A DNA stretch of 64,000 nt from SIG452 sp045540295 (GTDB taxonomy: Bacteria > Bacillota > Clostridia > UMGS1840). The position numbers and the translations under genes were made by a program. Location of the stretch: positions 1 to 64,000 of the forward strand of contig JAZQGY010000013.1 of NCBI GenBank assembly GCA_045540295.1, given 5' to 3'. Within the stretch, counting starts at the first letter, position 1. Each line of letters opens with the position of its first letter. This document shows, one piece after another, positions 57,599 to 64,000 of the stretch. The notes beneath the pieces were generated by a model. That model worked only from the letters and a program-made list of their open reading frames with translations, was not told the origin of the DNA and made no database searches.

Positions 57599-58546
57599 CT
57601 AATTTAAGAATTCTTTGGTGATAGTATATACATTTTCCACAGATTTCTTCATCAGTTCTTCTTCTTCAGGAGAGAGAGAAACAGGAACGTCCATTTCCAC
57701 GCCTTCGCTGCTGACAATTCTGGGCATACTTACGGATACATTTTTAAACCCGTAAAGCTCCTCTTTGCAAATACTTACCGGAAGCACTCTGTCTTTCCCG
57801 TTTAAAATTGCATCGGTAATATCGCTGACAGCACTTGCTACACCAAAATAGGTAGCTCCCTTATTTTTGATAATTTCAGCACCGCCGGTTTTTACATTTT
57901 CTTTAATCTGTGCTTTTTCTTCCTCTGTTAAGGGGTGACCGTGAATGGTGTTCAAGTTGAGCAAGGGTTCTCCTGCAATGGTAGCATGGCTCCAATAGGG
58001 GAACTGGGTTTCACCGTGTTCACCAATCATCATTGCGTGAATATTTTTCACGTTCATATCAAACAAAGTATACAACTGCTGCTGCAAACGGATCGTATCT
58101 AAATAGGTACCGGAACCAATTACTTTGCCTGCAGGAAGTCCGGTCCATTTCTGAACCATAGTGGTTAATACGTCAACGGGATTTGATACAATCACAAAAA
58201 TACCACCGTTGTAGTATTTCATCACATCTTCCACAATGCTTTTCATAATTCCAACGTTCTTACTTGCCAAATCCATTCTGGTTTCACCGGGTTTTCTGTT
58301 GACCCCTGCAGTAATAATAATCACATCACTGTCTTTCACATCCGGGTAATCTCCCGATGCAATCTTCATAGAGCCAAACACGGGACAAGCATGAGAAATA
58401 TCCAGTGCTTCTCCGTATGCTTTTTGTGTATTTAAATCAATTAAAACCATTTCATGCGCAAGGTTTCTGGCAGCAATGGTATAAGCAATGGATGCTCCAA
58501 CAAAACCAGCGCCAATAACAGTAATTTTCTTCTTGGATGTACTCAT
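57599..58546 (-). CDS. ldh: L-lactate dehydrogenase / malate dehydrogenase family protein
   Basis: A 315-residue NAD-dependent 2-hydroxyacid dehydrogenase. It has VIGAGFVGASIAYT (NAD loop), VLIDLNTQKAYGEALDI, the active loop VNRKPGETRMDL, VSNPVDVLTTMVQKW and the catalytic His in MIGEHGETQFPYW. Everything resembles clostridial lactate dehydrogenase, but at the substrate-specificity position (Gln102 in LDH) there is Arg, as in malate dehydrogenases. ATG 58544-58546 lies after AAAGAGGATTG. It is the likely end-product enzyme for pyruvate or oxaloacetate. Two palindromes precede it. Confidence 0.9.
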   Translation of the reverse strand: MSTSKKKITVIGAGFVGASIAYTIAARNLAHEMVLIDLNTQKAYGEALDISHACPVFGSMKIASGDYPDVKDSDVIIITAGVNRKPGETRMDLASKNVGIMKSIVEDVMKYYNGGIFVIVSNPVDVLTTMVQKWTGLPAGKVIGSGTYLDTIRLQQQLYTLFDMNVKNIHAMMIGEHGETQFPYWSHATIAGEPLLNLNTIHGHPLTEEEKAQIKENVKTGGAEIIKNKGATYFGVASAVSDITDAILNGKDRVLPVSICKEELYGFKNVSVSMPRIVSSEGVEMDVPVSLSPEEEELMKKSVENVYTITKEFLN

Positions 58547-58584
58547 AAAACAATCCTCTTTCCCTTGTGAAGTCGTGGCAAAAG

Positions 58585-58646
58585 TAAAACTTTTACCCAT
58601 TATATTCTACTATATATAGTTTACCAAATTTTTTAAATTTTGTCAA
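58585..58646 (-). promoter_or_regulatory. Promoter and palindromes upstream of ldh
   Basis: On the minus strand TTGACA (58646-58641) and TAAACT (58623-58618) have a 17-nt spacer. ACTATATATAGT (58609-58620) overlaps the -10, and GTAAAA-C-TTTTAC (58585-58597) lies in the leader. Either could bind a redox or sugar regulator; neither matches the Rex or CcpA consensus that I know. The region also holds a second TATAAT (58604-58599). Confidence 0.5.
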
Positions 58647-58737
58647 TTCTTTTTTGCTTTTTTGAAAAAGTTTATTCTTTTTTCGGATAGCTTGTCATAC
58701 ATTGAATCAAAGCATTTTGTTGAGGGAGGACGCAACC

Positions 58738-59349
58738 TTGCTTTTATGGAGTAAATTATCTGATTATTTAAAACCGCAAAAACATTTTTTTACTGTTCTT
58801 TTAGCCATCTGTTTTCTGGGATTTTTGGCAGGATGCTTTTATTCCAATCTGATTTCCGATACTGATTTTTCAAACGCAGGCATCCAGGCAGAAGAATTTA
58901 TCAAGCAGGCAAAAGAGAACGGATTAAGCTTTCAGTTAATGCTGTCTGAAGAGCTTTCTCCCGCTCTTTTCATTGCCGCATTTTCCCTGTTTCTTCCCGG
59001 ATTAATTCCGATTGTTTTTTTAATCTTTAAATGGGGCTTTTCTACCGGCTTTTTTATGACATTTTTAGTCAGATATTTTTCTATGAAAGGTTTTTTTCTG
59101 AGCGGTTTTTTCTTGATTACAAATCTTTGTATCTTTCTGCCTGCCTTATTAATCCTCAGTATCAAAAGTATTAAAACAAACGTTTTTCTTCTCACTGCCG
59201 TGTTAAGCCGTATCACACACAAGACTACCATCTGGGAAGAGATTTTGGGGCTGACTGTTGCAACTCTTGTCGCAATTCTTCTGATTGCTTTTGGTACCGC
59301 TATCAAAACACTACTACTTCCATCCTTGTGCAGCTACCTGTTCTTGTGA
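58738..59349 (+). CDS. SpoIIM-like (DUF95) membrane protein
   Basis: A 203-residue protein with about five helices: FFTVLLAICFLGFLAG near the N-terminus, then FIAAFSLFLPGLIPIVFLIFKWGFSTGFF and LFITNLCIFLPALLI-type helices. The pattern resembles SpoIIM/DUF95, part of the DMP peptidoglycan-degrading complex in sporulation. The start is TTG at 58738-58740, 8 nt after GAGGGAGG; upstream ATGs are ignored for lack of a site. It is the only hint of sporulation here, and DUF95 proteins also occur in non-spore-formers. No spoIID or spoIIP adjoins. Confidence 0.65.
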   Translation: MLLWSKLSDYLKPQKHFFTVLLAICFLGFLAGCFYSNLISDTDFSNAGIQAEEFIKQAKENGLSFQLMLSEELSPALFIAAFSLFLPGLIPIVFLIFKWGFSTGFFMTFLVRYFSMKGFFLSGFFLITNLCIFLPALLILSIKSIKTNVFLLTAVLSRITHKTTIWEEILGLTVATLVAILLIAFGTAIKTLLLPSLCSYLFL

Positions 59350-59356
59350 AAAAGAA

Positions 59357-59385
59357 TTGACAAGCTCCTTTTTTTGGGATATAAT
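59357..59385 (+). promoter_or_regulatory. SigA-type promoter for the Nif3-like gene and yfcE
   Basis: Consensus TTGACA (59357-59362) and TATAAT (59380-59385) with a 17-nt spacer begin 8 nt after the SpoIIM-like stop. Confidence 0.82.
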
Positions 59386-59416
59386 GAAGAAAAGCTTCAA
59401 AAAGGAAGTGTTCTTT

Positions 59417-60169
59417 ATGCAATTAAAAATGATTATCAATAAATTAGAAGAATTTGCTCCCACATATCTTAAGGAAGAATGGGACAATGTGGGGCTGATG
59501 CTGGGGCATCCCGACTGGGATATCTCAAAATGCTATGTTGCCTTGGATGTTACCGATCAGGTCATTGACTGTGCCGTTCAAAACGGTTGTAATCTGATTG
59601 TGACGCATCACCCCTTTCTTATGGGGGGCATATCCGCTATCAATTTAGAAGAAGAAAAAGGTCGCCAGATTGCAAGACTTTTGTCAAACAAGATTGCAGT
59701 GTACTCTATGCACACCAATTTTGACAGTTGCCAAGGCGGTGTGAATGACTGCCTATGCGAATTGCTCGGGCTCTCAGATTATCACACGGACGAGCCGTCA
59801 ATTTTCAGAAAAGGCACTTTAGACGAACCGGTTCGTCTTCGTGACTTTATCACCATGGTGAAGGATGCACTTCACGTTTCCTATGTAAACTACACCGGAG
59901 ACCCAAACCGTACGGTCAAAACAGTTGCAGTAGTAGGCGGAAGCGGCGGCAGCATGGTATCTTTGATGAAGGACTGCGATGTATATCTCACGGGGGAAGC
60001 AAAATATCACGAATACCAATTGGCTGAAAGTCTGGGGCTTTGCATGATTACCGCCGGACACTTTGAAACTGAAAATCCTGCTTTAGAGAAAATCCGTTCC
60101 CTGCTTTGTGAGTTATCCCTGGATGTAATCAATCACAAAGTACACCGAGGCTTTTATCAAACCATCTGA
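59417..60169 (+). CDS. Nif3-like dinuclear metal centre protein (DUF34)
   Basis: A 250-residue protein of the Nif3/YbgI/YqfO family, which forms hexamers with a dimetal site. Motifs are WDNVGLMLGHPDWD (about 22-35), DCAVQNGCNLIVTHHPFLMGG (metal His, about 55-75), MHTNFDSCQGGVNDCLCELLG and the C-terminal YLTGEAKYHEYQLAESLG...TAGHFETE. The function is not firmly known; a GTP cyclohydrolase-like or nucleotide hydrolase role has been proposed for relatives. It is short because it lacks the inserted PII-like domain of YqfO. The trmK methyltransferase gene usually upstream is absent. Confidence 0.93.
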   Translation: MQLKMIINKLEEFAPTYLKEEWDNVGLMLGHPDWDISKCYVALDVTDQVIDCAVQNGCNLIVTHHPFLMGGISAINLEEEKGRQIARLLSNKIAVYSMHTNFDSCQGGVNDCLCELLGLSDYHTDEPSIFRKGTLDEPVRLRDFITMVKDALHVSYVNYTGDPNRTVKTVAVVGGSGGSMVSLMKDCDVYLTGEAKYHEYQLAESLGLCMITAGHFETENPALEKIRSLLCELSLDVINHKVHRGFYQTI

Positions 60170-60179
60170 GGAGAACAAT

Positions 60180-60668
60180 ATGACGCGCATTTTAGTATTT
60201 TCCGATTCCCACGGAGAAGTGCGGACGATGAAGAAAATTATCGAAAATATGCCCGATGTAACTGCTGTAATTCATCTGGGAGACTTAAACCGCGATATTC
60301 AATTTTTAGAAGATACTTTTTTTGAGTTCCCCATCTACGGTGTGCAAGGAAACAACGATTATTCCGGTGCGTATCCAAACGAAAAAATGCTAAACATTGA
60401 CGGTAAAAAAATCTTTATCACGCATGGGCATTACTACCTTTCCAGTTGGAACAGTGCCCCCTTAAAAGCAATCCCTGCCGCAGAAAATGCAGATCTCATT
60501 CTGTTTGGACATACCCATATTGCTGAAGAAGAACATATAAATGGAAAAATTCTGGCTAACCCGGGCAGCATTTCCCGTCCAAGAACAGGAACCCCCTCTT
60601 ACGGAGTCATTGAAATTGAGGACGGAAAGCTACGCTATTGTAACATTGCTCTCCCCTCTTTATTTTAA
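60180..60668 (+). CDS. YfcE/MJ0936-type metallophosphoesterase
   Basis: A 162-residue calcineurin-like phosphodiesterase. Metal ligands are visible in FSDSHGE (residues 7-13), HLGDLNRD (about 32), GNNDY (about 57), ITHGHYY (about 78) and FGHTHIAEEE (about 100). The small family hydrolyses phosphodiesters, such as cyclic nucleotides or RNA ends, in vitro. It is 10 nt after the Nif3-like gene and is co-transcribed, ending at the terminator. Confidence 0.93.
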   Translation: MTRILVFSDSHGEVRTMKKIIENMPDVTAVIHLGDLNRDIQFLEDTFFEFPIYGVQGNNDYSGAYPNEKMLNIDGKKIFITHGHYYLSSWNSAPLKAIPAAENADLILFGHTHIAEEEHINGKILANPGSISRPRTGTPSYGVIEIEDGKLRYCNIALPSLF

Positions 60669-60680
60669 TAAATCTAAGCA

Positions 60681-60710
60681 AAAAAGCTGTGCAGTTTTTG
60701 CACAGCTTTT
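60681..60710. terminator. Bidirectional terminator (yfcE / TVP38)
   Basis: AAAGCTGTGC and GCACAGCTTT pair around a 6-7-nt loop, with A- and T-runs. Confidence 0.83.
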
Positions 60711-60711
60711 G

Positions 60712-61377
60712 TTATTCATCTCTATGTTTTATTTTATAAATAATCAAAGAACCTGCCATCATTACCAAAGCCACGACAAAAGGAATTAAAAAGCCAGGTG
60801 ACAAAGGATCTCTGAGAGAATCTCCCATCAAGGTAAAAGGGATTAAACTCGGCACCATCGCCAGCAAGGATAGTCCTAAAAATCCCCAGTAACGATATCC
60901 GGTGGATCCGCAAACCAACGAAATCAACTCTACCGGAAAAAGATTAGATGCACGAAGGGCGAACAAGGTCACATTATTTCTGTCACCGTTTTCCATAAAG
61001 CGTTGCACCTTGGGAGATTTTTTCACCATTTTTTTCACGAAGGGCTTCCCCAACTTTTTTCCGAGAAAAAATGTGAGTGTCATGGTCAGCGAAAGGCCGA
61101 GAATATTGATAAAAATACTGTAAATCGGCGGAAAAAGATTTCCTGTTAAAATGTATAAAAACACAACCGGAATAAAAAACAACACCGATTTCACCGCATA
61201 AATCAGCAATACAACCAGCACCTCCAAAACGAGATTGCCGCCTGCAAACTGAAAAATATCATCAGGAGTTAACCCGGTGAGCAATTTGGTCAGCCAATAA
61301 AACAACACAATAATGACCGGCACTAAAATCGCACAAAGAGCAATCCAACGGAATTTTTTTCTACGATTATTTTTCAA
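60712..61377 (-). CDS. TVP38/TMEM64 (VTT domain) membrane protein
   Basis: A 221-residue polytopic protein. The VTT/SNARE-associated domain has FIPVVFLYILTGNLFPPIYSIFINILGLSLTMTLTFFLGKKLGKPFVKK and RASNLFPVELISLVCGSTGYRYWGFLGLSLLAMVPSLIPFTLMGDSL-type segments. These DedA-related proteins are linked to phospholipid scrambling or envelope homeostasis. The start codon is TTG at 61375-61377, preceded by AAGAGGGC. It follows the ECF S-component by 19 nt. Confidence 0.88.
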   Translation of the reverse strand: MKNNRRKKFRWIALCAILVPVIIVLFYWLTKLLTGLTPDDIFQFAGGNLVLEVLVVLLIYAVKSVLFFIPVVFLYILTGNLFPPIYSIFINILGLSLTMTLTFFLGKKLGKPFVKKMVKKSPKVQRFMENGDRNNVTLFALRASNLFPVELISLVCGSTGYRYWGFLGLSLLAMVPSLIPFTLMGDSLRDPLSPGFLIPFVVALVMMAGSLIIYKIKHRDE

Positions 61378-61396
61378 ACAAAGCCCTCTTTCTTGG

Positions 61397-61999
61397 TTAG
61401 TCTACTGTTTTATTGCGTGTTTTTTCCACCACGGGAATAATACCTGCGCACACAACAGCAGCAATCAGAATTTCGATGACCGCATTCAATCCACCCCATA
61501 AAATCAGCAGGGTTATATAGTCATTTCCCACAGCAGCGTGTCCGTGGAAACAAACATAAATCAAAGATAACACCATCAGAGAATGCATCAGACTTGCCAC
61601 TCCTCCGGCAATTCCTGCAGAAATTGCAGCGTTTAATTTCTTTTTACACAACCGGTAACAAAAAACGCCAATCGCGGGGAACAAAATTCTGGGCAACAAA
61701 CAAATCACAAGACTCCAGAAATTCCCGTTGGGTGCCATCGGCGTAAAGGCAAATGCAGAGGGACTTCCCAAAAGCGAGGTAGAAAACACCACCAAGGAAA
61801 ACACCCCCATCACGCCGCCCATTAAAAGACCTTCCCGATAACCTAAAATCAATGCGGCAACCAGAGGGGGAATATGTGCCAAAGTGGCAACAATACCGGG
61901 TCCTAACGGAATCGAGCCCAATGCAGTAAATGCAAAAATTGCTTCAATTGCAACAAATAATGCTAAAATAACAGATGTATTAATTCTCTCACGTTTCAT
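61397..61999 (-). CDS. ECF transporter S component, predicted pantothenate-specific (PanT-like)
   Basis: A 200-residue protein with six helices, the S-component (substrate-binding) fold of energy-coupling-factor transporters. Typical features are AIFAFTALGSIPLGPGIVATLAHIPPLVAALILGYREGLLMG and MGVFSLVVFSTSLLG. Adjacency to coaX, 14 nt upstream, suggests it carries pantothenate (PanT). The shared EcfA/A'/T energising module is not in the window. Specificity is inferred from context alone. Confidence 0.8.
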   Translation of the reverse strand: MKRERINTSVILALFVAIEAIFAFTALGSIPLGPGIVATLAHIPPLVAALILGYREGLLMGGVMGVFSLVVFSTSLLGSPSAFAFTPMAPNGNFWSLVICLLPRILFPAIGVFCYRLCKKKLNAAISAGIAGGVASLMHSLMVLSLIYVCFHGHAAVGNDYITLLILWGGLNAVIEILIAAVVCAGIIPVVEKTRNKTVD

Positions 62000-62013
62000 A
62001 TTTTTCCCTCCAA

Positions 62014-62784
62014 TTACGATTTCATATTCATCTGATACACCAGATTCAATCCGGTCATCAGAAGATTTTCCTGATAAACAATTTCCTTCTTACAATACGG
62101 AATGATTGTTTTGGCATGTCCGCCGGTGGCAATTACCGTGGCAGGCGTTCCGAGTTCCTCCAGAATCCGGTCAATCATACCGTCAAGCATTGAAGCCCAA
62201 CCGAACACCATACCTGCCTTCATAGAATCCACAGTATTGGTCCCAATCACTTTTTTAGGACTATCTAAATTGATTCCCTGAAGTTGCGCCGTGTTCTGAG
62301 ACAGCGCATTTAAAGAAATGCCAACTCCGGGAGCAATGGCTCCGCCTCGGATATTGCCCTTTTCATCCGTAACGGAAATGGTGGTGGCAGTGCCTAAATC
62401 AATCACAATCACTGCAGTTTTATAAAGATGCCGTGCTGCCACATTATCCACCACAATGTCGGACCCCAATTGAGAGGGATTATCAATCAGAATGTTGAGT
62501 CCTGTTTTAATACCAGGTCCAACAATCAAAGGGTCTTTGCCAATAAGTCTGGAAACTGCTTTCGCAATCACATTGGTAACAGGAGGTACCACACTGGAAA
62601 TAATACCGCCTTCAAAAGAGGTTTCACCCATTTGATAAAGCTGTAGGATTTCGCGAAAGTAGATTGCATACTGATCTTCGGTACGGCACCCTTCGGTTGC
62701 CATCCTGGATACAAAACGCACCTCATTTTCGTGGATTGCCCCAATCACAATGTTGGAGTTCCCCACATCAATTGCTAAAATCAT
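62014..62784 (-). CDS. coaX: Type III pantothenate kinase
   Basis: A 256-residue ASKHA kinase, the first enzyme of coenzyme A synthesis, insensitive to CoA feedback and typical of many Firmicutes. Features are the phosphate-1 loop ILAIDVGNSNIVIG (residues 2-15), the DNPSQLGSDIVVDNVAA motif (about 102-118), VIDLGTATTISV (about 129-140), GGAIAPGVGISLNAL and VIATGGHAKTI (about 217). ATG 62782-62784 follows AAAGGAACC. Its product feeds CoA; the adjacent S component would supply pantothenate. Confidence 0.95.
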   Translation of the reverse strand: MILAIDVGNSNIVIGAIHENEVRFVSRMATEGCRTEDQYAIYFREILQLYQMGETSFEGGIISSVVPPVTNVIAKAVSRLIGKDPLIVGPGIKTGLNILIDNPSQLGSDIVVDNVAARHLYKTAVIVIDLGTATTISVTDEKGNIRGGAIAPGVGISLNALSQNTAQLQGINLDSPKKVIGTNTVDSMKAGMVFGWASMLDGMIDRILEELGTPATVIATGGHAKTIIPYCKKEIVYQENLLMTGLNLVYQMNMKS

Positions 62785-62869
62785 CGCTTTGGTTCCTTTC
62801 ACTACTGCTCCGATCACTCGGATGCAATGTATATTATTTTATTTTTTTGCAATTTTTACAAAATCAATA

Positions 62870-64000
62870 TCAAATATCTTTTTTCACACCTAAGGTTCTG
62901 CGGAATTTCGCTTTGCGGCGCTGTTTTTTCTTTCGTTCCGCATCCACGATAAAATAAATCACAACAGCTGCCAAAAACAGTATCGCAGCCAAAACAATCC
63001 AAAAAATAGTTTTCAAAATGTTATAAAAAGTAATCGTCTCTTTAGCGGTCCCGGTGAGCGGAATTTGAAACAGTTCTTCTCCTTCGGAGGATACTGTCAC
63101 ATACGCCTTGTATTCGGAAGCACGTTTATAGCTGGAATACACATCATATGTAAAATCAAGGCTATCCGTCCCTACTCCGTTGGGAAGCATTACCGCAACG
63201 TCGCCCTCCAATTTGAAGTCTATCTGACCTACGGTACCAAAAGTTCCGGAAAGCTTTGCCACGGGCGGATTCAACAGCCCGTCATCAATTTTGGTTTTAT
63301 AAAAGTTGTCATAACAAAAATCTAAAAGTTGTGCAGCATCCTTATATTTTTGATAGCCGTCTGCACAATGCATTACCACACAAATCAGCTCCAGGCTACC
63401 ACGTTTTGCTTCCACAACCATGGTATTCTGTGCCGGAGTGGTAAATCCGTTTTTCCCGAATCTGGCATATTCGTAATAATACTGACCGGGATGAAGCATC
63501 AGGTTCTGATTGGAATGTAACCGTTCTTTCCCCTGCTTGTTCGTAGCAGACATGGTATACATTTTAGCTCCTGCAATTCGCAGAAAATCAGGATTTTTCA
63601 TTGCTTCTCTGGTGATTAACGCCATATCGTATGAGGTGGTATAATGATTTAAATCATGAAGCCCGTGAGGATTCACAAAGTTAGTGTTTTTAGCACCTAA
63701 CTCCTGTGCCTTTTCATTCATCAGCTTCACAAACGCTTCTTCGCTGCCGGCAACATTTTCCGCAATGGCAACCGAACAGTCATTGGCAGACGCCAGCATC
63801 ATACCGTAAAGCGCCTCTTCCAGCGTTAGAACTTCACCCGGCGCCAATGCGATATGACTGGTTCCCTGCACAGAGGTGACCGCATAATCGCTAACTGTGA
63901 TGACATCATTTAAATCTCCATGTTCCAACGCTACCAAAGCCGTCATCACCTTGGTGATGCTGGCAGGATAGTTTTTATCATTCATACCGCGGTTATAGAG
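62870..64000 (-). CDS. D-alanyl-D-alanine carboxypeptidase (PBP5/DacF type), N-terminus cut by the window
   Basis: About 377 residues of a low-molecular-weight penicillin-binding protein, running off the end. The active-site S-x-x-K is in YPASITKVMTAL, S-x-N in MLASANDCS, and the third motif reads KNG rather than KTG in FGKNGFTTPAQNTMVV. A beta-rich PBP5 C-terminal domain and an ending membrane helix (TIFWIVLAAILFLAAVVIYFIV) with a basic tail RKKKQRRKAKFRR follow. It trims the terminal D-Ala from stem peptides. The start, signal sequence and any upstream regulation are outside the window. It lies 85 nt upstream of coaX with no clear terminator between. Confidence 0.9.
   Translation of the reverse strand, partial: LYNRGMNDKNYPASITKVMTALVALEHGDLNDVITVSDYAVTSVQGTSHIALAPGEVLTLEEALYGMMLASANDCSVAIAENVAGSEEAFVKLMNEKAQELGAKNTNFVNPHGLHDLNHYTTSYDMALITREAMKNPDFLRIAGAKMYTMSATNKQGKERLHSNQNLMLHPGQYYYEYARFGKNGFTTPAQNTMVVEAKRGSLELICVVMHCADGYQKYKDAAQLLDFCYDNFYKTKIDDGLLNPPVAKLSGTFGTVGQIDFKLEGDVAVMLPNGVGTDSLDFTYDVYSSYKRASEYKAYVTVSSEGEELFQIPLTGTAKETITFYNILKTIFWIVLAAILFLAAVVIYFIVDAERKKKQRRKAKFRRTLGVKKDI

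Overview
The window looks like a chromosomal segment of a low-GC Gram-positive bacterium, most likely an anaerobic, gut-type member of the Clostridia. Nothing in the sequence fixes the genus. The evidence is strong AGGAGG-type ribosome binding sites, many TTGACA-17-TATAAT promoters, hairpin plus U-run terminators between almost all transcription units, a type A RNase P RNA, and a Firmicutes-style division and cell-wall (dcw) cluster. Other Firmicutes-type genes are a YabE-like 3D-domain protein, a SpoIIM-family protein, DUF3048/DUF6514/DUF1294 proteins, and a clostridial NADP-type secondary alcohol dehydrogenase. No phage, transposase, integrase or CRISPR array was seen. Both ends cut a gene: a secreted protein at 1-270 and a D-Ala-D-Ala carboxypeptidase at 62870-64000.

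Layout. 1-8.8 kb: a partial secreted protein, glycerate kinase, an amidohydrolase, a ferredoxin/ASKHA corrinoid-activator-like protein, a YabE-like wall protein with a candidate WalR box, the Fe-S pair iscS-iscU, and a membrane glycosyltransferase. 9-12.8 kb: radA, an ECF sigma/anti-sigma pair, two tiny Cys-rich membrane peptides, and rnpB. 12.9-19.1 kb: a five-gene run on the minus strand (apgM, a YitT protein, a STAND-type NTPase with eight TPR units, an SDR oxidoreductase, a YhcH protein). 19.2-30.6 kb: a PIG-V-like mannosyltransferase, DUF1294 and DUF3048 proteins, a Gfo/Idh/MocA oxidoreductase, a 3 x 120 bp repeat array, a CofE-like ligase divergent from a LysR regulator, malQ, tRNA-Ile2 with a duplicated 3' end, a secondary alcohol dehydrogenase, a DEAD-box helicase and tRNA-Val. 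30.8-36.3 kb: a TolC-like/adaptor/RND export operon.

36.5-51.5 kb is the dcw cluster: mraZ, rsmH, ftsL-like, PASTA-PBP, murE, murF, mraY, ftsW, murG, murA, ftsQ, a DUF881 gene, sbp, ftsZ. It makes lipid II and the septal machinery. MraZ operator repeats lie just downstream of the first promoter. murD, murC, murB and ftsA are missing from the cluster. 51.5-64 kb holds housekeeping genes: a HAD phosphatase, hflX, yigZ, an MtaD-like deaminase, azlCD, a DtxR-type regulator, a lactate/malate dehydrogenase, a SpoIIM-like protein, a Nif3-like protein, yfcE, and a TVP38, ECF S-component (probably pantothenate) and coaX operon.

The most notable points beyond gene calls are these. A family of two-hairpin palindromic repeats occurs four times (three in tandem). 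A tRNA-adjacent element has similar architecture. The murA start has an RBS-sequestering hairpin whose loop carries a -10 box. A WalR-like site and MraZ boxes are visible. Several enzymes have variant key residues (Arg at the LDH/MDH specificity position, KNG for KTG in the carboxypeptidase, DNSR for DNPR in MurE). All calls are from reading the sequence; no database search was run.
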